Below, in pieces: positions 45,424 through 55,653 of a DNA stretch of 64,000 bases. The position numbers and the translations under genes were made by a program. Origin of the DNA: Calvatia gigantea (taxonomy: Eukaryota; Basidiomycota; Agaricomycetes; Agaricales; Lycoperdaceae); NCBI GenBank assembly GCA_025093985.1, contig JACAAK010000001.1, forward strand, positions 1,922,001-1,986,000, given 5' to 3'. Numbering within the stretch: position 1 is the stretch's first letter; every line of letters begins with the position of its first letter. The notes beneath the pieces are model-generated. The model was not told where the DNA came from and did no database searches. It saw nothing but the letters and a program-made list of their open reading frames with translations.

Positions 45424-48400
45424 ATGGCTACACCAGGAAAACCCCGACAATCTGGTATTCCTGCCCCAGGTAAAAGTGGTATTCCCACGCCTGGTCGCTC
45501 ACGATCAGTTTCGAGTGTCCTTCAGTCCACACAATCCAATGATGCCGATTACATGTGCCGCACGTTGGCCGACGCTATGAAGGCGAATGATCCTGCACAG
45601 CATCGCAATTCGCAAACAGATTTCCAGTCCTCATCCCCGTACCTTCTCCAGTCAGGTCGTCGTTCCGTCGCTGAACGTCAGAATGTGATCCGGCCACCCG
45701 AACGCTCCAAAACGCCAGTAGCCGCCAAACACGTCAGCCGGCCTCCGAGTCGACACTCCGACGCGTCGGTGAGGAGTGGGAACAAGCAATTTGAGATAGG
45801 AGATAGTGTTAGGATTGATTCCCTCGCGTTGGAAGGTACCTTAAAATATATAGGGCAAATTGAGGGCAAAAGTGGTTTGTGGGCTGGTGTTGAGTTGAGC
45901 GGTCAATTTGCGGGCAAAGGCAAGAACAACGGCAGTGTAAATGGGTGGGTTCCTCGTCGCGCAGGATGGCAAGATCTGTTATTCGCTGACCTCATCAAAA
46001 TTTGAATTTCCTCCAGAATCCAATATTTCTCGTGCCCAGACAATTGTGGGGTCTTCATAGCAACTACGAAGTTATCGCTCGGACGCTTTTATCAACCCAA
46101 CGTACCTCGCCCCCCTTCTGTTGCGTCTTCAAGGAATGGTCGCATCACTCCTTCGTTTTCAGGACGCAACACACCATCACTCTCGACTTCTCGCGTGCCA
46201 TCCGTATCACTATCCAGTGGTCGCATTACACCATCGTCATCCAGCGGGCGGGTGACACCAGCTGTTACTCCTTCTGCTAAACCAAACTACCTTACCAAGC
46301 CTACCACCGGACAGAAAGGGGATTTCAAAAAATTGCCAGACAAATTAACTCCTGGATCGAGAGCTGCAAAATATGCTAATATGACTGCCAAACAACTGAG
46401 CTCCAGGAAGGAGCAGGCGGCTAGCCCGATTAGACAAATTGGAGAGCACGCTTCTCATATCCCTTCTTCACCTTCACCGATTTCAAGAACACTCTCCTCT
46501 CCGTCGCGCCCCCCTGGTTCACCCTTCTCAACTCCAAAGCCTGGACTCAATGGGCGTATTTCCACCATGGGGCAATCACTTCCATTGTCTCGGGCCCAAA
46601 TGACGCCCCGCGGTCGAATCCCCAGTGCCGTGGTGATGCCTCCTCCTGCATCCCCAATATCCGCCTTCTCACGCTCAGCGTCTCTCAATAAGTCAAGCCT
46701 GGAGGACCTCGGTTTAACCAATCTTGACTCTCAGGGGAAGACTCCGCAGGATCGTCCCACCCTTTTAACAAGAGAAAGGAAAATTTTGAATAACCCGCCC
46801 GACAGGCCCGAATCCGCGGGATCTTCCCACCTCATTTCTGCTGATGATCATGCGGCGGAACTCCAGGCGCGCGTCGAAGAACTTCAGAGCGAAAATGAGC
46901 GACTCCGATCTGAAAAGGAGAGAGAGGATGAGGATGAGCGACCGAGTGCCATCCGGAAGCTCGAACAAGATCTTAGAAGGGTTACAGAATACAACACAAA
47001 ATTGACCTGTGATAAAGATGAGCTGTCAAAAGTTCACCAAACGACCCTTGCGAACCTCCAAGATTTGCGGGAACTACAGCGTACCCACCGACAACAGATC
47101 GACGAACTGGAAAAACAAATGGCACATCAGCTTGGCGAATCGCAGCGCGCCATCGACGTGTTGAATGCTGAATTGGCCAAAGTTGATTCGACGCGGCTCA
47201 AACTGGAACAAGAAAATCAGATTCTCCAGGATTCGAAAGTAGATTACGTCACTCAGATTGAAGAGCTAGGGGCTCAGGTTGATGAACTTAGACTCGCAGG
47301 ACAGGTGAGAGCGCCTCCATAAATCGCCGATTAATGTTCCACAGCTCCACCCAGGAAACAATAGCTCTTTACGAAGAAAAGTTGAGCGCTGCTGATAGCC
47401 AGCGATATGAGCTTGAATGCCGTATCGTTAACCTAGAAAAAGGAACCACGAACCAAGAGCCATCATCGCCCGGCGGGTCAACTCACAGGTCGGCTACCGA
47501 GATCGATAATGAAGCGCTTCGGGATCAAGTCATCTACCTACAAAAAAAGATAGGAACTATGGAGGATTTAATCGAGGACGCGCGAATCGCTAGCGAAAGG
47601 GAAGAAAACTCCCTACGGGAACGTATGAAGCGGTTGAAAGAGAAAGAGGACAGCATGAAACTGGAGTTATCAGAAGGGCGACGGGAAGTGGACAGGATGA
47701 GTAAAGCAGAAACTAGTGCGAGAAGCCGAGTGGAAGAGATCGAGGAAGCCCTTCGCGAAAGTCAAGTTGCCCTAGAAAATGCAAGGGCAGAGATCGAAAG
47801 CCTTCGCGCGGAACTTGGGGTGAGCGCCCAAAGTGCCAAAAATTCTTGTTCTGTGCTGACCATGAGTTTAGAACATGGACGGGTTACAAAGCAGTCCAAA
47901 GCGGTCAGAACAGCCGACTACAGAAAAAGAGCAGAACCAGCTCATGGCTGAGAATCTTCGAGTGCGCACGCGACTAGATTCATGCGCGAGCTCCACTGAT
48001 TGATTTTCTCAGCTTCTGAACCAGAACAATGAGCTGCTTGTCCAGATAGCTACGCTAACGGAAACTAGCGAAGTGGAAAGGGAAAGAACAGATCACAATT
48101 CAGCTCTCGCAAACGGTAACAGTCGTGGGACTTCTACATCACCCTCGAAATTCGAGCTTTCCACTGCCCGCGAGGAGATCACCGGTCTTAAGTACGGTAC
48201 TTGTCACATATGATTCATCGCCCCTTACAAAAGTCCACGACAGACATATTATCCAAGAACTTCAGAAGGAACACTCGGCGGCGACCCAGAAGATCAACTT
48301 GTTAGAATCAGGAAACCAATTTTTGAAGTCAGAAACGCAACTCCTTCAGTCGGAGGCACAACACCTACGTCAGGTAATATTTGACCACGTCCAACCTTAC

Positions 48401-49220
48401 TTAATTCCTCAATGTCCCTCAGGAAATTCAAATATTGGAGAGCAACCTTGATATCGAGGCAGCAAATGATAATCCCAAAGTTTCTGTCGCATCCAGTGAC
48501 ACTGAAACTGTCCAACGACTCCTGAAAGAACAAAAGTCTCGCCATGAGGCAAGTCATCACCTCCGCGTCAAATGTTGACAATCTAACTTCGTCAAGGCTG
48601 ATGCTGAACAATCACGGAAACAGTTGACTGAAATGGAAATGAAGCACGCAAGAACAATATACGATGTATGTCTGAGATGAGATAACATGTCAATGGGATT
48701 CACCCTCATTACCCAACAGTTGAACAAGGAGATCAGCGAACTCGAAGCTCTCGTTGAATCAAAGGTGGGTCTGTAGTACCTCACTGCCAATCATATGTTG
48801 ATGTTCGAGCCGGGTCAGATATACCGTGAAGTAGGTCGAATGTGATTTCTCGAGATACACCTTGTTAATGACACTGCCTGTCAGGACGAACTCGAGCAGG
48901 AAGTTGAGCGTCTAAAGGAAAAACTATCCAAGATGAAGAAGTCCACCAAGAATGATGCGGAAGTTGGCGTTTTGCGTCACCAGACTGGTAACCCAGCATC
49001 AACGAGGAGCCCCAACACCGAAGGCATCTCATCGATGAATGAAAGTGTGTGCGAGATATGCGAGCGCCCCGGGCACGATATTTTCAATTGTGACCTTTTG
49101 AAAGAAGAAATACCGACATCCTTGACCGGTAGTCGTTCTTCCGAAAACAAGTTTTGTTCGGACTGTGAGACGCAGGGACACACGTCTGCTGATTGTCCTC
49201 ACTCTCAAGACGTATTTTGA
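45424..49220 (+). CDS. CLIP-170-family microtubule plus-end protein (CAP-Gly, coiled coil, zinc knuckles)
   Basis: The order is as in CLIP-170/Bik1/Tip1. The N-terminus has two SxIP motifs (S10-G-I-P13, S18-G-I-P21), which in other proteins bind EB1. One CAP-Gly domain (about residues 120-195; FEIGDSVRI, GLWAGVEL, GKNNGSVNG, then YFSCPDNCGVFIATTKLS) follows. Next come a Ser/Pro-rich region with repeated GR-x-TPS, a long coiled coil, and two CCHC knuckles (CEICERPGHDIFNC, CSDCETQGHTSADC). Exons: 45424-45944, 46017-47304, 47355-47819, 47872-47961, 48013-48196, 48234-48373, 48423-48548, 48597-48665, 48720-48764, microexon 48819-48830, 48885-49220. The intron at 48549 starts GC. It likely tracks growing microtubule ends and links them to dynein or cell ends. 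Confidence 0.9.
48819..48830 (+). other. 12-nt microexon of the CLIP-170-like gene
   Basis: ATATACCGTGAA encodes I-Y-R-E between ...LVESK (exon ending 48764) and DELEQEVERL (exon from 48885). It has CAG upstream and GTAGGT downstream. Skipping it also keeps the frame, so alternative use is possible. Confidence 0.65.
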
Positions 49221-49485
49221 TTGAACCTGTTGACTACTTTTCTATACTTCCCAGTCCTCTGCATTGCACGAAATTTGTATACCCTTTATACCCGTATTAA
49301 AACTTAAAGTATATTAGTAAGTAAATATGGAACAATGGATGCAAGAGTAGTAGAGTACTACAAATGGAGATTGATCCCATCTGAAATTGGTTTTATCACA
49401 GCGAAGACGACCCTTGAGGCACATATAAGCCCCATGCTTCCCTTGATCCTCCTCGTAAATCTAAAGTCCTATCACCCAAATCCCA
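49221..49485. other. Intergenic, no feature seen
   Basis: 3' flank of the CLIP-like gene and 5' flank of the next. A 113-codon ORF starting at 49335 reads partly through the next gene's exon in another frame and is not supported. Confidence 0.5.
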
Positions 49486-50557
49486 ATGTCATATGCACCT
49501 ATAACTGCCTCCAACATTTTCCCACAGTCCTCCCAGGTATTTTTGTATATTTCTTGAGTCATTCAACTCGCATTGATCATCCCCTTCCTCAGCCCCGGCC
49601 AGATCCAACACTACTTAATACTTCCCCCCTAGGGCCAGTAATGTCGCTGATGACACTGTTAAGGTTAATGTCGTAGCAGAAGATTTCAAGGAGAAACCTC
49701 GCACTCTTACATCGGAAGCAAAGAACTTGTCAGGCGGAAGCGGAGAGAAACCTCACACCCTCACATCGGAAGCGAACATCCTGCCAGGTGAAAGCAACGA
49801 AAATACTCCCACTTTTTCGTTGGAAACAAATGATTTCTCGGGTGAAGGCAAAAAAAAATGAGTCCCAGAAACCGTGGTGGAAACAGGCGGCTGAGGGAAG
49901 CAAAGGTTGAGGGAGCATATCTATGGGAGAAGATGACGCGTTACCTCCTCCGTCCGGAGATGATGAGAGGTTGTATAGGTCTCAGTAAGGTGTTCTCAAT
50001 CCTGTTATGTAGCAATTGTGTGACATAAGAAACAGTGAACCTTGGATTCCTAGCTGGCCTGGGTCAGGCTTTCTATGCCAAACCTAATTTGCGCAGGGAC
50101 ACTGTTTTCATTCTTCAAACGGCGGCTGCTACTGCTGGGCTGCTGTTCGTTGAGGGGTATGCCACAGACAGGTATCACCAGGCCCCACGAGGAAGTGAAG
50201 AGGATCACCGAGTGAAGAAAGAAGGAGCATTGATTTATAAGAAGGTGCGAGAAGTTGTGCTCAGACCTGGGGTTCTCAGCGGTTTAATGGGATTATGTGA
50301 GTTCGGAGGTTGTTTTAATCTCCAGTGAGCTGATAAAAGAATGGTCGTAGTCAATATGGGTGTGTTTAGTACTTTGTGTTACTTGGCCTACACCAGCTGG
50401 GATCGGCCCCATTGGAATAGGAGTCTCCTGTCGAGCATCACGATGGGATTTATTATGTTGGTCTCTGGAGAAGGGTGAGTCCCTGGTGGCGGCTGTGAAA
50501 AGACCTAAAATAATTATCAATTCTTTCAGATGGCTGGCGGAACGGTACCGGAAGTGA
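49486..50557 (+). CDS. Small multi-pass membrane protein with duplicated domain; two homopolymer frame breaks
   Basis: Exons: 49486-49536 (MSYAPITASN...), 49593-49984, 50036-50296, 50351-50474, 50530-50557 (TGA 50555-50557). The soluble part contains VKVNVVAEDFKEKPRTLTSEA and a weaker repeat EKPHTLTSEA. Then a unit of about 70 residues occurs twice: YLLRPEMMRGCIGLMNLG...GYATDRYHQ and VVLRPGVLSGLMGLFNMG...GWLAERYRK, each with two hydrophobic segments. The frame is broken at a C6 run (about 49624-49629) and an A9 run (49850-49858); one more base in each would join the frames, so sequencing undercalls are likely. The MSYA start and topology recall mitochondrial outer-membrane OM14-type proteins of fungi, but this is a weak guess. 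Confidence 0.6.
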
Positions 50558-50693
50558 ATACTATTGATCATTGAATAATGCACTTTTTGTTACTTTATGA
50601 ATATCATATTTGTCAGCATCGGTGCTGTCCGAAACTCTAAATTTTGAATGCGACGAGCCGAAATCTCAATGATTCATCATCTCTACCTTCATC

Positions 50694-53601
50694 ATGTCCC
50701 GTTTCTTCAGACAAGCCGATGATTCTGACTCGGATACAGAAGAGTCTGAGGATGAGTCTATGTCAAGTGGTGACGAAGCCCCCCCAAAGCCATCCACTAG
50801 CACAGCCAAACCTGCTATGTCTCGTTTTCTGCGCACCGCAGGTTCTGATTCGTCAAGCGAGTCGTCCGAAGAAGATACGAGTGACGACGACAGTGATTTA
50901 CCCCAGCGACGGCGATCCGATGAGTCTGGCGAGGGAGAAAGTGACGATGAAGATAGACCTGCTGCACGCATCCTCAGTGCTCAGGAAAGAAGATTGGTAG
51001 AAATGGAGTCTAGTGGCAAGATCATTGATAATGGTCTTAAGAACGATGATTGGGTTGCTATCTCAAATGGTCTGCCCTCCTGACGGCTCGTTGTACATGC
51101 ACTGACGTCGCCCACATTAGAATTTGATAAACTCGCGAGAATGATACAACGACAACAGAATATCTCCGAGTCCGTCCCTCCTTTCTACATTAAAACCCTC
51201 CTGAGCCTCGACGCCTCCATTAAAAACGCTCTTGCCGATAAAGATGCCAAAAAAAAGTATACCGCCCCAAAGGCGAAGGCTTTGGCGGCTATGAAACAGA
51301 AGATAAAGAAAGCATTGAAGGAGTATGAGCCGGAGGTCGCAAAATACCAAACAGTAAATGCTCACCTCTTAGTACGTGGAGGCCTCGTTGATAACAATGT
51401 TTCTGCAGGATCCGGAAGGCTTTGAACGAGAGTACCAAGCTACCATTACAGTTATCCCCCCCTCGCAACCTGCAACGTCTCGGGATCGTGCTGTCCGGCT
51501 AGAGGATGATGAAGACTTTGCAACCGTCGGTCAAGGAGGCCGGATCATGCAATTCACATCGGAGAGAGTTTTGAAAAATCTTCAAAGTATCCAAGAAGCC
51601 AGAGGCAAGAAGGTGAGTACACCACCTCTTCTCAAGATCTAACAAACTGACCATTAATAATAACAGAATACTGACAGAACTGAACAAATTCGCAACCTGG
51701 AGAAACTGCTGGAAGTGTCAGCGACAACTTATCAGCGCATCCGCGTGCTGCTAGCTCTTATCTCTTCTAGATTCGACTTCAATTCTTCTGCCTCGTCCCA
51801 CATGCCAACTGAGCTTTGGTTGTGCGCACAGCGAGAAGTCGATCAACTTGTGTACATTGTCACGTCTGACACCAACTACTCGGTCCAAGAGATCGTCGAT
51901 GATTATGACGAACTCATTGAGAGGACACCACAGGCGGAGATCGGTATTGTGCGGATCCGTGGTAGTATTATTAGTTTCATCGATCGCCTGGACGACGAAT
52001 TTACGCGTAGCCTGCAACACATCGATCCTCATGGTACTGAGTACGTTGAACGTCTCAAAGATGAAAAGGTTCTTTACTGTACCATCTGCCGCGCTCAGGC
52101 CTTCTACGAGAAGACCAACCAAGATGAACCATTAGGACGAGTGATCATGAGACGGTTGGAGCATATCTACTCAAAGGTACCACCGTTGATCTCGTTTCGA
52201 AACGATCTCATTTGATAATTTCAGCCGAACGCCGTTGTCCAAGCTTTGGAATCCGCTGCAGACTCTTCCGAAATCAAACCTAGCAAAGTCCTTTCTGTAC
52301 TTGGGACATCATCTGCGCTGGTTCATGCACTTTGTGTCTACCTATACAAGTCTGGTAACAGCCTCTTGCGTACTCGTGCCATGCTCAGCCATATCTACCA
52401 TCACGCTCTCCACAACGACTTCTATACAGCTCGCGATATGCTTCTTATGTCGCACCTGCAAGAATCAATCCACTCCGCTGATGTTGCAACCCAAATCCTC
52501 TACAATCGTACCACTGTCCAACTTGGTCTCTGTGCATTCAGATCAGGTTTGATTAAAGAAGCCCAAGCAACACTGCAAGAAATTTTCACTACTCAACGAG
52601 TCAAAGAGCTTCTTGCTCAGGGCGTACACCAGCAGCGTTTCCAAGTCCTTAACCCAGAACAGGAGAAGGCTGAGAAGCAACGGATGCTGCCCTTCCATAT
52701 GCATATCAATACCGAACTCCTGGAAGCCGCATTCCTCGTTTCGAGTATGCTTGTGGAAATACCCCTCCTGGCCAGCATCGATTCGGAGGAGCAGAAGCGA
52801 AAGGCCATCTCGAAACCTTTTAGACGGCTGTTGGATTTCGCTGATCGACAGGTCTTCACGGGACCGCCGGAAAGTACAAGGGACCATATCATGCAGGCGA
52901 GCAAGGCATTGCAGGAAGGGGACTGGGGGAGATGTAGGGACTTGATCCAGAGTATCAAGATTTGGAGTCTCATGCCAGAGGCGGCAACTGTCAAAGAAAT
53001 GCTGGCAAAGTGTGTCCTTATACCTAAGGCTTACTTGATTTCTCGCTCATTACAATTAGGCGCATCCAAGAACAAGGACTCCGAACATACCTCTTCACCT
53101 ACGCCCCCCATTACGGAACGCTGTCCTTATCGCTCCTGTCCCGAACTTTCGCTCTTACATTAAGGACGGTCACATCGATCGTTTCGAAAATGATTTGGAA
53201 CGAAGAGTTAGCTGCTTCACTTGATCAATCATCAGGGGTGATTATATTCCATCGCATCGAGCTATCCCGACCCCAGCAGCTCGCTCAGATTATAGCCGAT
53301 AAACTTGGGGTGATGGTGGAACAGAACGAGAAAGCACTGGATAGTAAGTTTGGTTCGAGTGCGGGATGGCCTGAGCGAGCCCGACGGCAACAAGGGTGAG
53401 AAACGCGGGGAACAGTTGCAGGAACGTCGTGGGCGCAGTGAAAGAACCCGAGGAACAAGAGGTGAGTGCTCCTCAACGAAATAAACTGAGGGTCGCTGAT
53501 AAGAAGCTCCGATAGGAGGTTCACGAAGCGGTCGCGGTGCACGCTTTTCACAAGGCTTGGGCAACCAGATGTCTGCCAAAGTTGCCCAGAGGAGTGGATA
53601 A
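50694..53601 (+). CDS. NIP1: eIF3 subunit c, with an apparent frame break near the C-terminus
   Basis: Scaffold subunit of eIF3 that binds eIF1 and eIF5 and helps assemble the 43S complex. The acidic N-terminus has two SRF-[FL]-R motifs (MSRFFRQADDSDS, MSRFLRTAGSDSS). The eIF3c_N region follows (EFDKLARMI; FYIKTLLSLDASI; LLEVSATTYQRIRVLLALI) and then a PCI domain (RIQEQGLRTYLFTYAPHYG; IWNEELAASLDQ). Introns: 51070-51120, 51354-51408, 51613-51666, 52176-52224, 53010-53059, 53462-53515. In the frame read from the PCI domain a TGA occurs at 53397-53399; just before it, at gagcgagcccgacggc (53374-53389), one extra C shifts the frame. The +1 frame gives DGNKGEKRGEQ and an Arg/Gly-rich tail to TAA 53599-53601, as in homologues. 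Confidence 0.93.
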
Positions 53602-53672
53602 TGCTTCGCCTCGCACCTGTAACATCCACTCCCTACTAATTCTGCCTACGTTATGTTACAAGCCAAAACACC
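53602..53672. terminator. Shared 3' intergenic region of convergent eIF3c and eIF2B gamma
   Basis: Only 71 bp separate the two stop codons, so the 3' untranslated regions must overlap or be very short. Confidence 0.5.
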
Positions 53673-55530
53673 TCATGTATCACTTTCAACTGTTCCCTCG
53701 TCGCCACCTTCCTTCATATCCAGCGCCGTTGTCCAATCCGTAGTTTCGAGCTTCTCATCTTTGACCGTGTCTGAAGAAAAAAAATGAAAAAAAAAACTCA
53801 GCTTGACAAGAAACACTCATGATCAGAGTGAACCAAACATACCCCCTGCGCTAACTTCATAGCCTGCCTGCGTGACACAGCGGAAGAGCTCGGCTTTTAG
53901 ACCTATTTTCGTGTTTTTTCCCAACACACACCCATCGATTTTGGCACTGGCGGAAGTGTGAGCATGAAACGGCCAGAATTTGCTAAAAACCAACCCGTCC
54001 TCGACCACGCAGTGATCCAACAATATACAGCCAACAATCTTGACCATCTTGCCAATAATGCAGTGCTTGCCGATGATGGACTTCTTGATTGTTGATTTTT
54101 CCGAGACTTTGGTAGAACCACCGATGATTGTATCGCTGGATATCTGGGCTTTCTGATCTATGAGGGCGCGATTTTTGGGGTCGGTTGGCAGAGTATAATT
54201 TACGTCCGAAAGCATCTAAGTAGCGTACGTCAGATAATTACCTAAGTAGACAAAAAAAGTGTTCCTTACTCGTCTGTTGGCTTCTACGAAGTAATGCAGA
54301 TTGTGGACGCGAATTGCAAATTCAGTGGTAGGGTGGTGCAGGACAATGCCAATCTTCAAGCTTGCCGAAACATCCTCTTCATTATCAGGGACCGGAGAAA
54401 ATGTGTCTTTTCTGTCATTGGAGGTGAGGAGAGTGGAGTGGTGTAAAGCAATGGATTGCGACGAAGTTCCATTCGTCTCTGAACATAAGACTAAGCGAAG
54501 TCTACGTGTAAGCCGAGTAGTTGGAAGGCGAAGGGAGATGGGAACCAACCATGCCCATATTTTTTCCTTTTCAATTTCTGATACTGAACTTTGCATAACC
54601 ACGGAACGAAATCTTCTCGGAAGGAATCAAAATGAGGCCTCTCCAATAAAATATCTAGGACCGAACGCCGACAGACGTAAACATGAGAATCTTGGAAATT
54701 TGAGGAAAGGCGGACACGCGGGAATCTGGGTGCGTGAGGGCGGGAAACAACGCACGGAAGACGCACAGGACATACTTTGATAGTAGCGACGTTCGAATTT
54801 CTAGTTCTTCAGAATTCCTATCTATGTCATCGGTGGTATCAACATAGAGGAGAGTTGCAGAATCATTGTGCCAGATAATGGGTGTCGGGGAGGAATCGGG
54901 TCCCCATTCGTCAGGGGATGCTGTCCTTTCCGGCTTGTGGACAGCATACCAACACGTCGTCGCGATAGAGCCATTTGACCCAGAATCGTCACGGAACTGG
55001 TTCAGTAATGCAGTTAGGGGTAGCGAGGGAGGTGCAATAAAGTCACAGGGCATTAGGACAAAATCCTCTTTAATGCGGCTGGCAAAATGTTGCAAGAGAG
55101 TACACGTCCCGACATTGCTATCGACTGTCTCGTCATATGTTTGCAAATCGATATTGAGGTTTGAAGCAGAGACATCTGAGTGAATGTGGTGGTATATAGC
55201 AGGTCGGTGAATGGTAGGGCAAATAAGAAGAACATCTTGATCGCGATGAGTCGCAGTCGAATTTTGGCCAGCGGGAACCACTCACCCTTGATGCCAGAGT
55301 GTTCGATCCAAGAGAGTGTGTATTCTATCATCGGTCGATTTCCAACAGGCAAAAGAGCTTTGGGACAGGGTTCCTCTCCATAATCCCCTGTCAGAGGCAC
55401 GAGTCTTGGAGATTGGGGTAAGGCAGGGAGGACCGGCGGCAGTGAACACTCACCCGCTTCCAAAGCCTGCAAGGACCACTGCGAGAAACTCGCGAGAGAC
55501 GAGGTCAGTCTTGACGGAGTCGAGATCCAT
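53673..55530 (-). CDS. GCD1: eIF2B gamma subunit (guanine nucleotide exchange factor)
   Basis: The gamma subunit of eIF2B, with epsilon, forms the catalytic half that recharges eIF2 with GTP. Start ATG 55530 (MDLDSVKTDLVSREFLAVVLAGFGSG); the intron then joins LVPLTGDYGEEPCPKALLPVGNRPMIEYTL, the nucleotidyltransferase-like N-terminus. Middle exons hold CPTIHRP, DFVLMPCDFIAPP, and FPRVRLSSNFQDSHVYVCRRSVLDIL. The C-terminal left-handed beta-helix hexapeptides are clear (TIKKSIIGKHCIIGKMVKIVGCILLDHC; KIDGCVLGKNTKIGLKAEL). The final exon ends GTVESDT and TGA 53673-53675. Introns are short and were joined by frame. A plus-strand 159-codon ORF at 54301 is its shadow. Divergent from the kinase gene with 123 bp between. 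Confidence 0.92.
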
Positions 55531-55558
55531 GCCAGTTCTGACTCGAAAGCAGGAAAAG

Positions 55559-55587
55559 ATTACAATTATAATTATAATTATAATTAA
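55559..55587. repeat. ATAATT microsatellite in the eIF2B gamma / kinase divergent promoter
   Basis: About 29 bp of (ataatt) repeats, roughly four and a half units, within the 123-bp spacer between the two start codons. AT-rich runs in promoters can exclude nucleosomes, but no function is shown. Confidence 0.75.
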
Positions 55588-55653
55588 TGACGATGATCTT
55601 AAAACCCCACGTGACATTCCTTTACGAGGGATTAAGATTCCCTGACTGCACTG

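Noticed and set aside
47305..47354. Nearer acceptor (ccacag at 47344) for the CLIP intron
   Set aside because: It breaks the frame; the acceptor cccag at 47354 keeps the coiled coil continuous.
52543..52994. Antisense and alternate-frame ORFs over the eIF3c PCI region
   Set aside because: The plus-strand eIF3c frame is continuous and conserved.
54301..54780. 159-codon plus-strand ORF
   Set aside because: Antisense to eIF2B gamma exons whose frame and motifs are clear.
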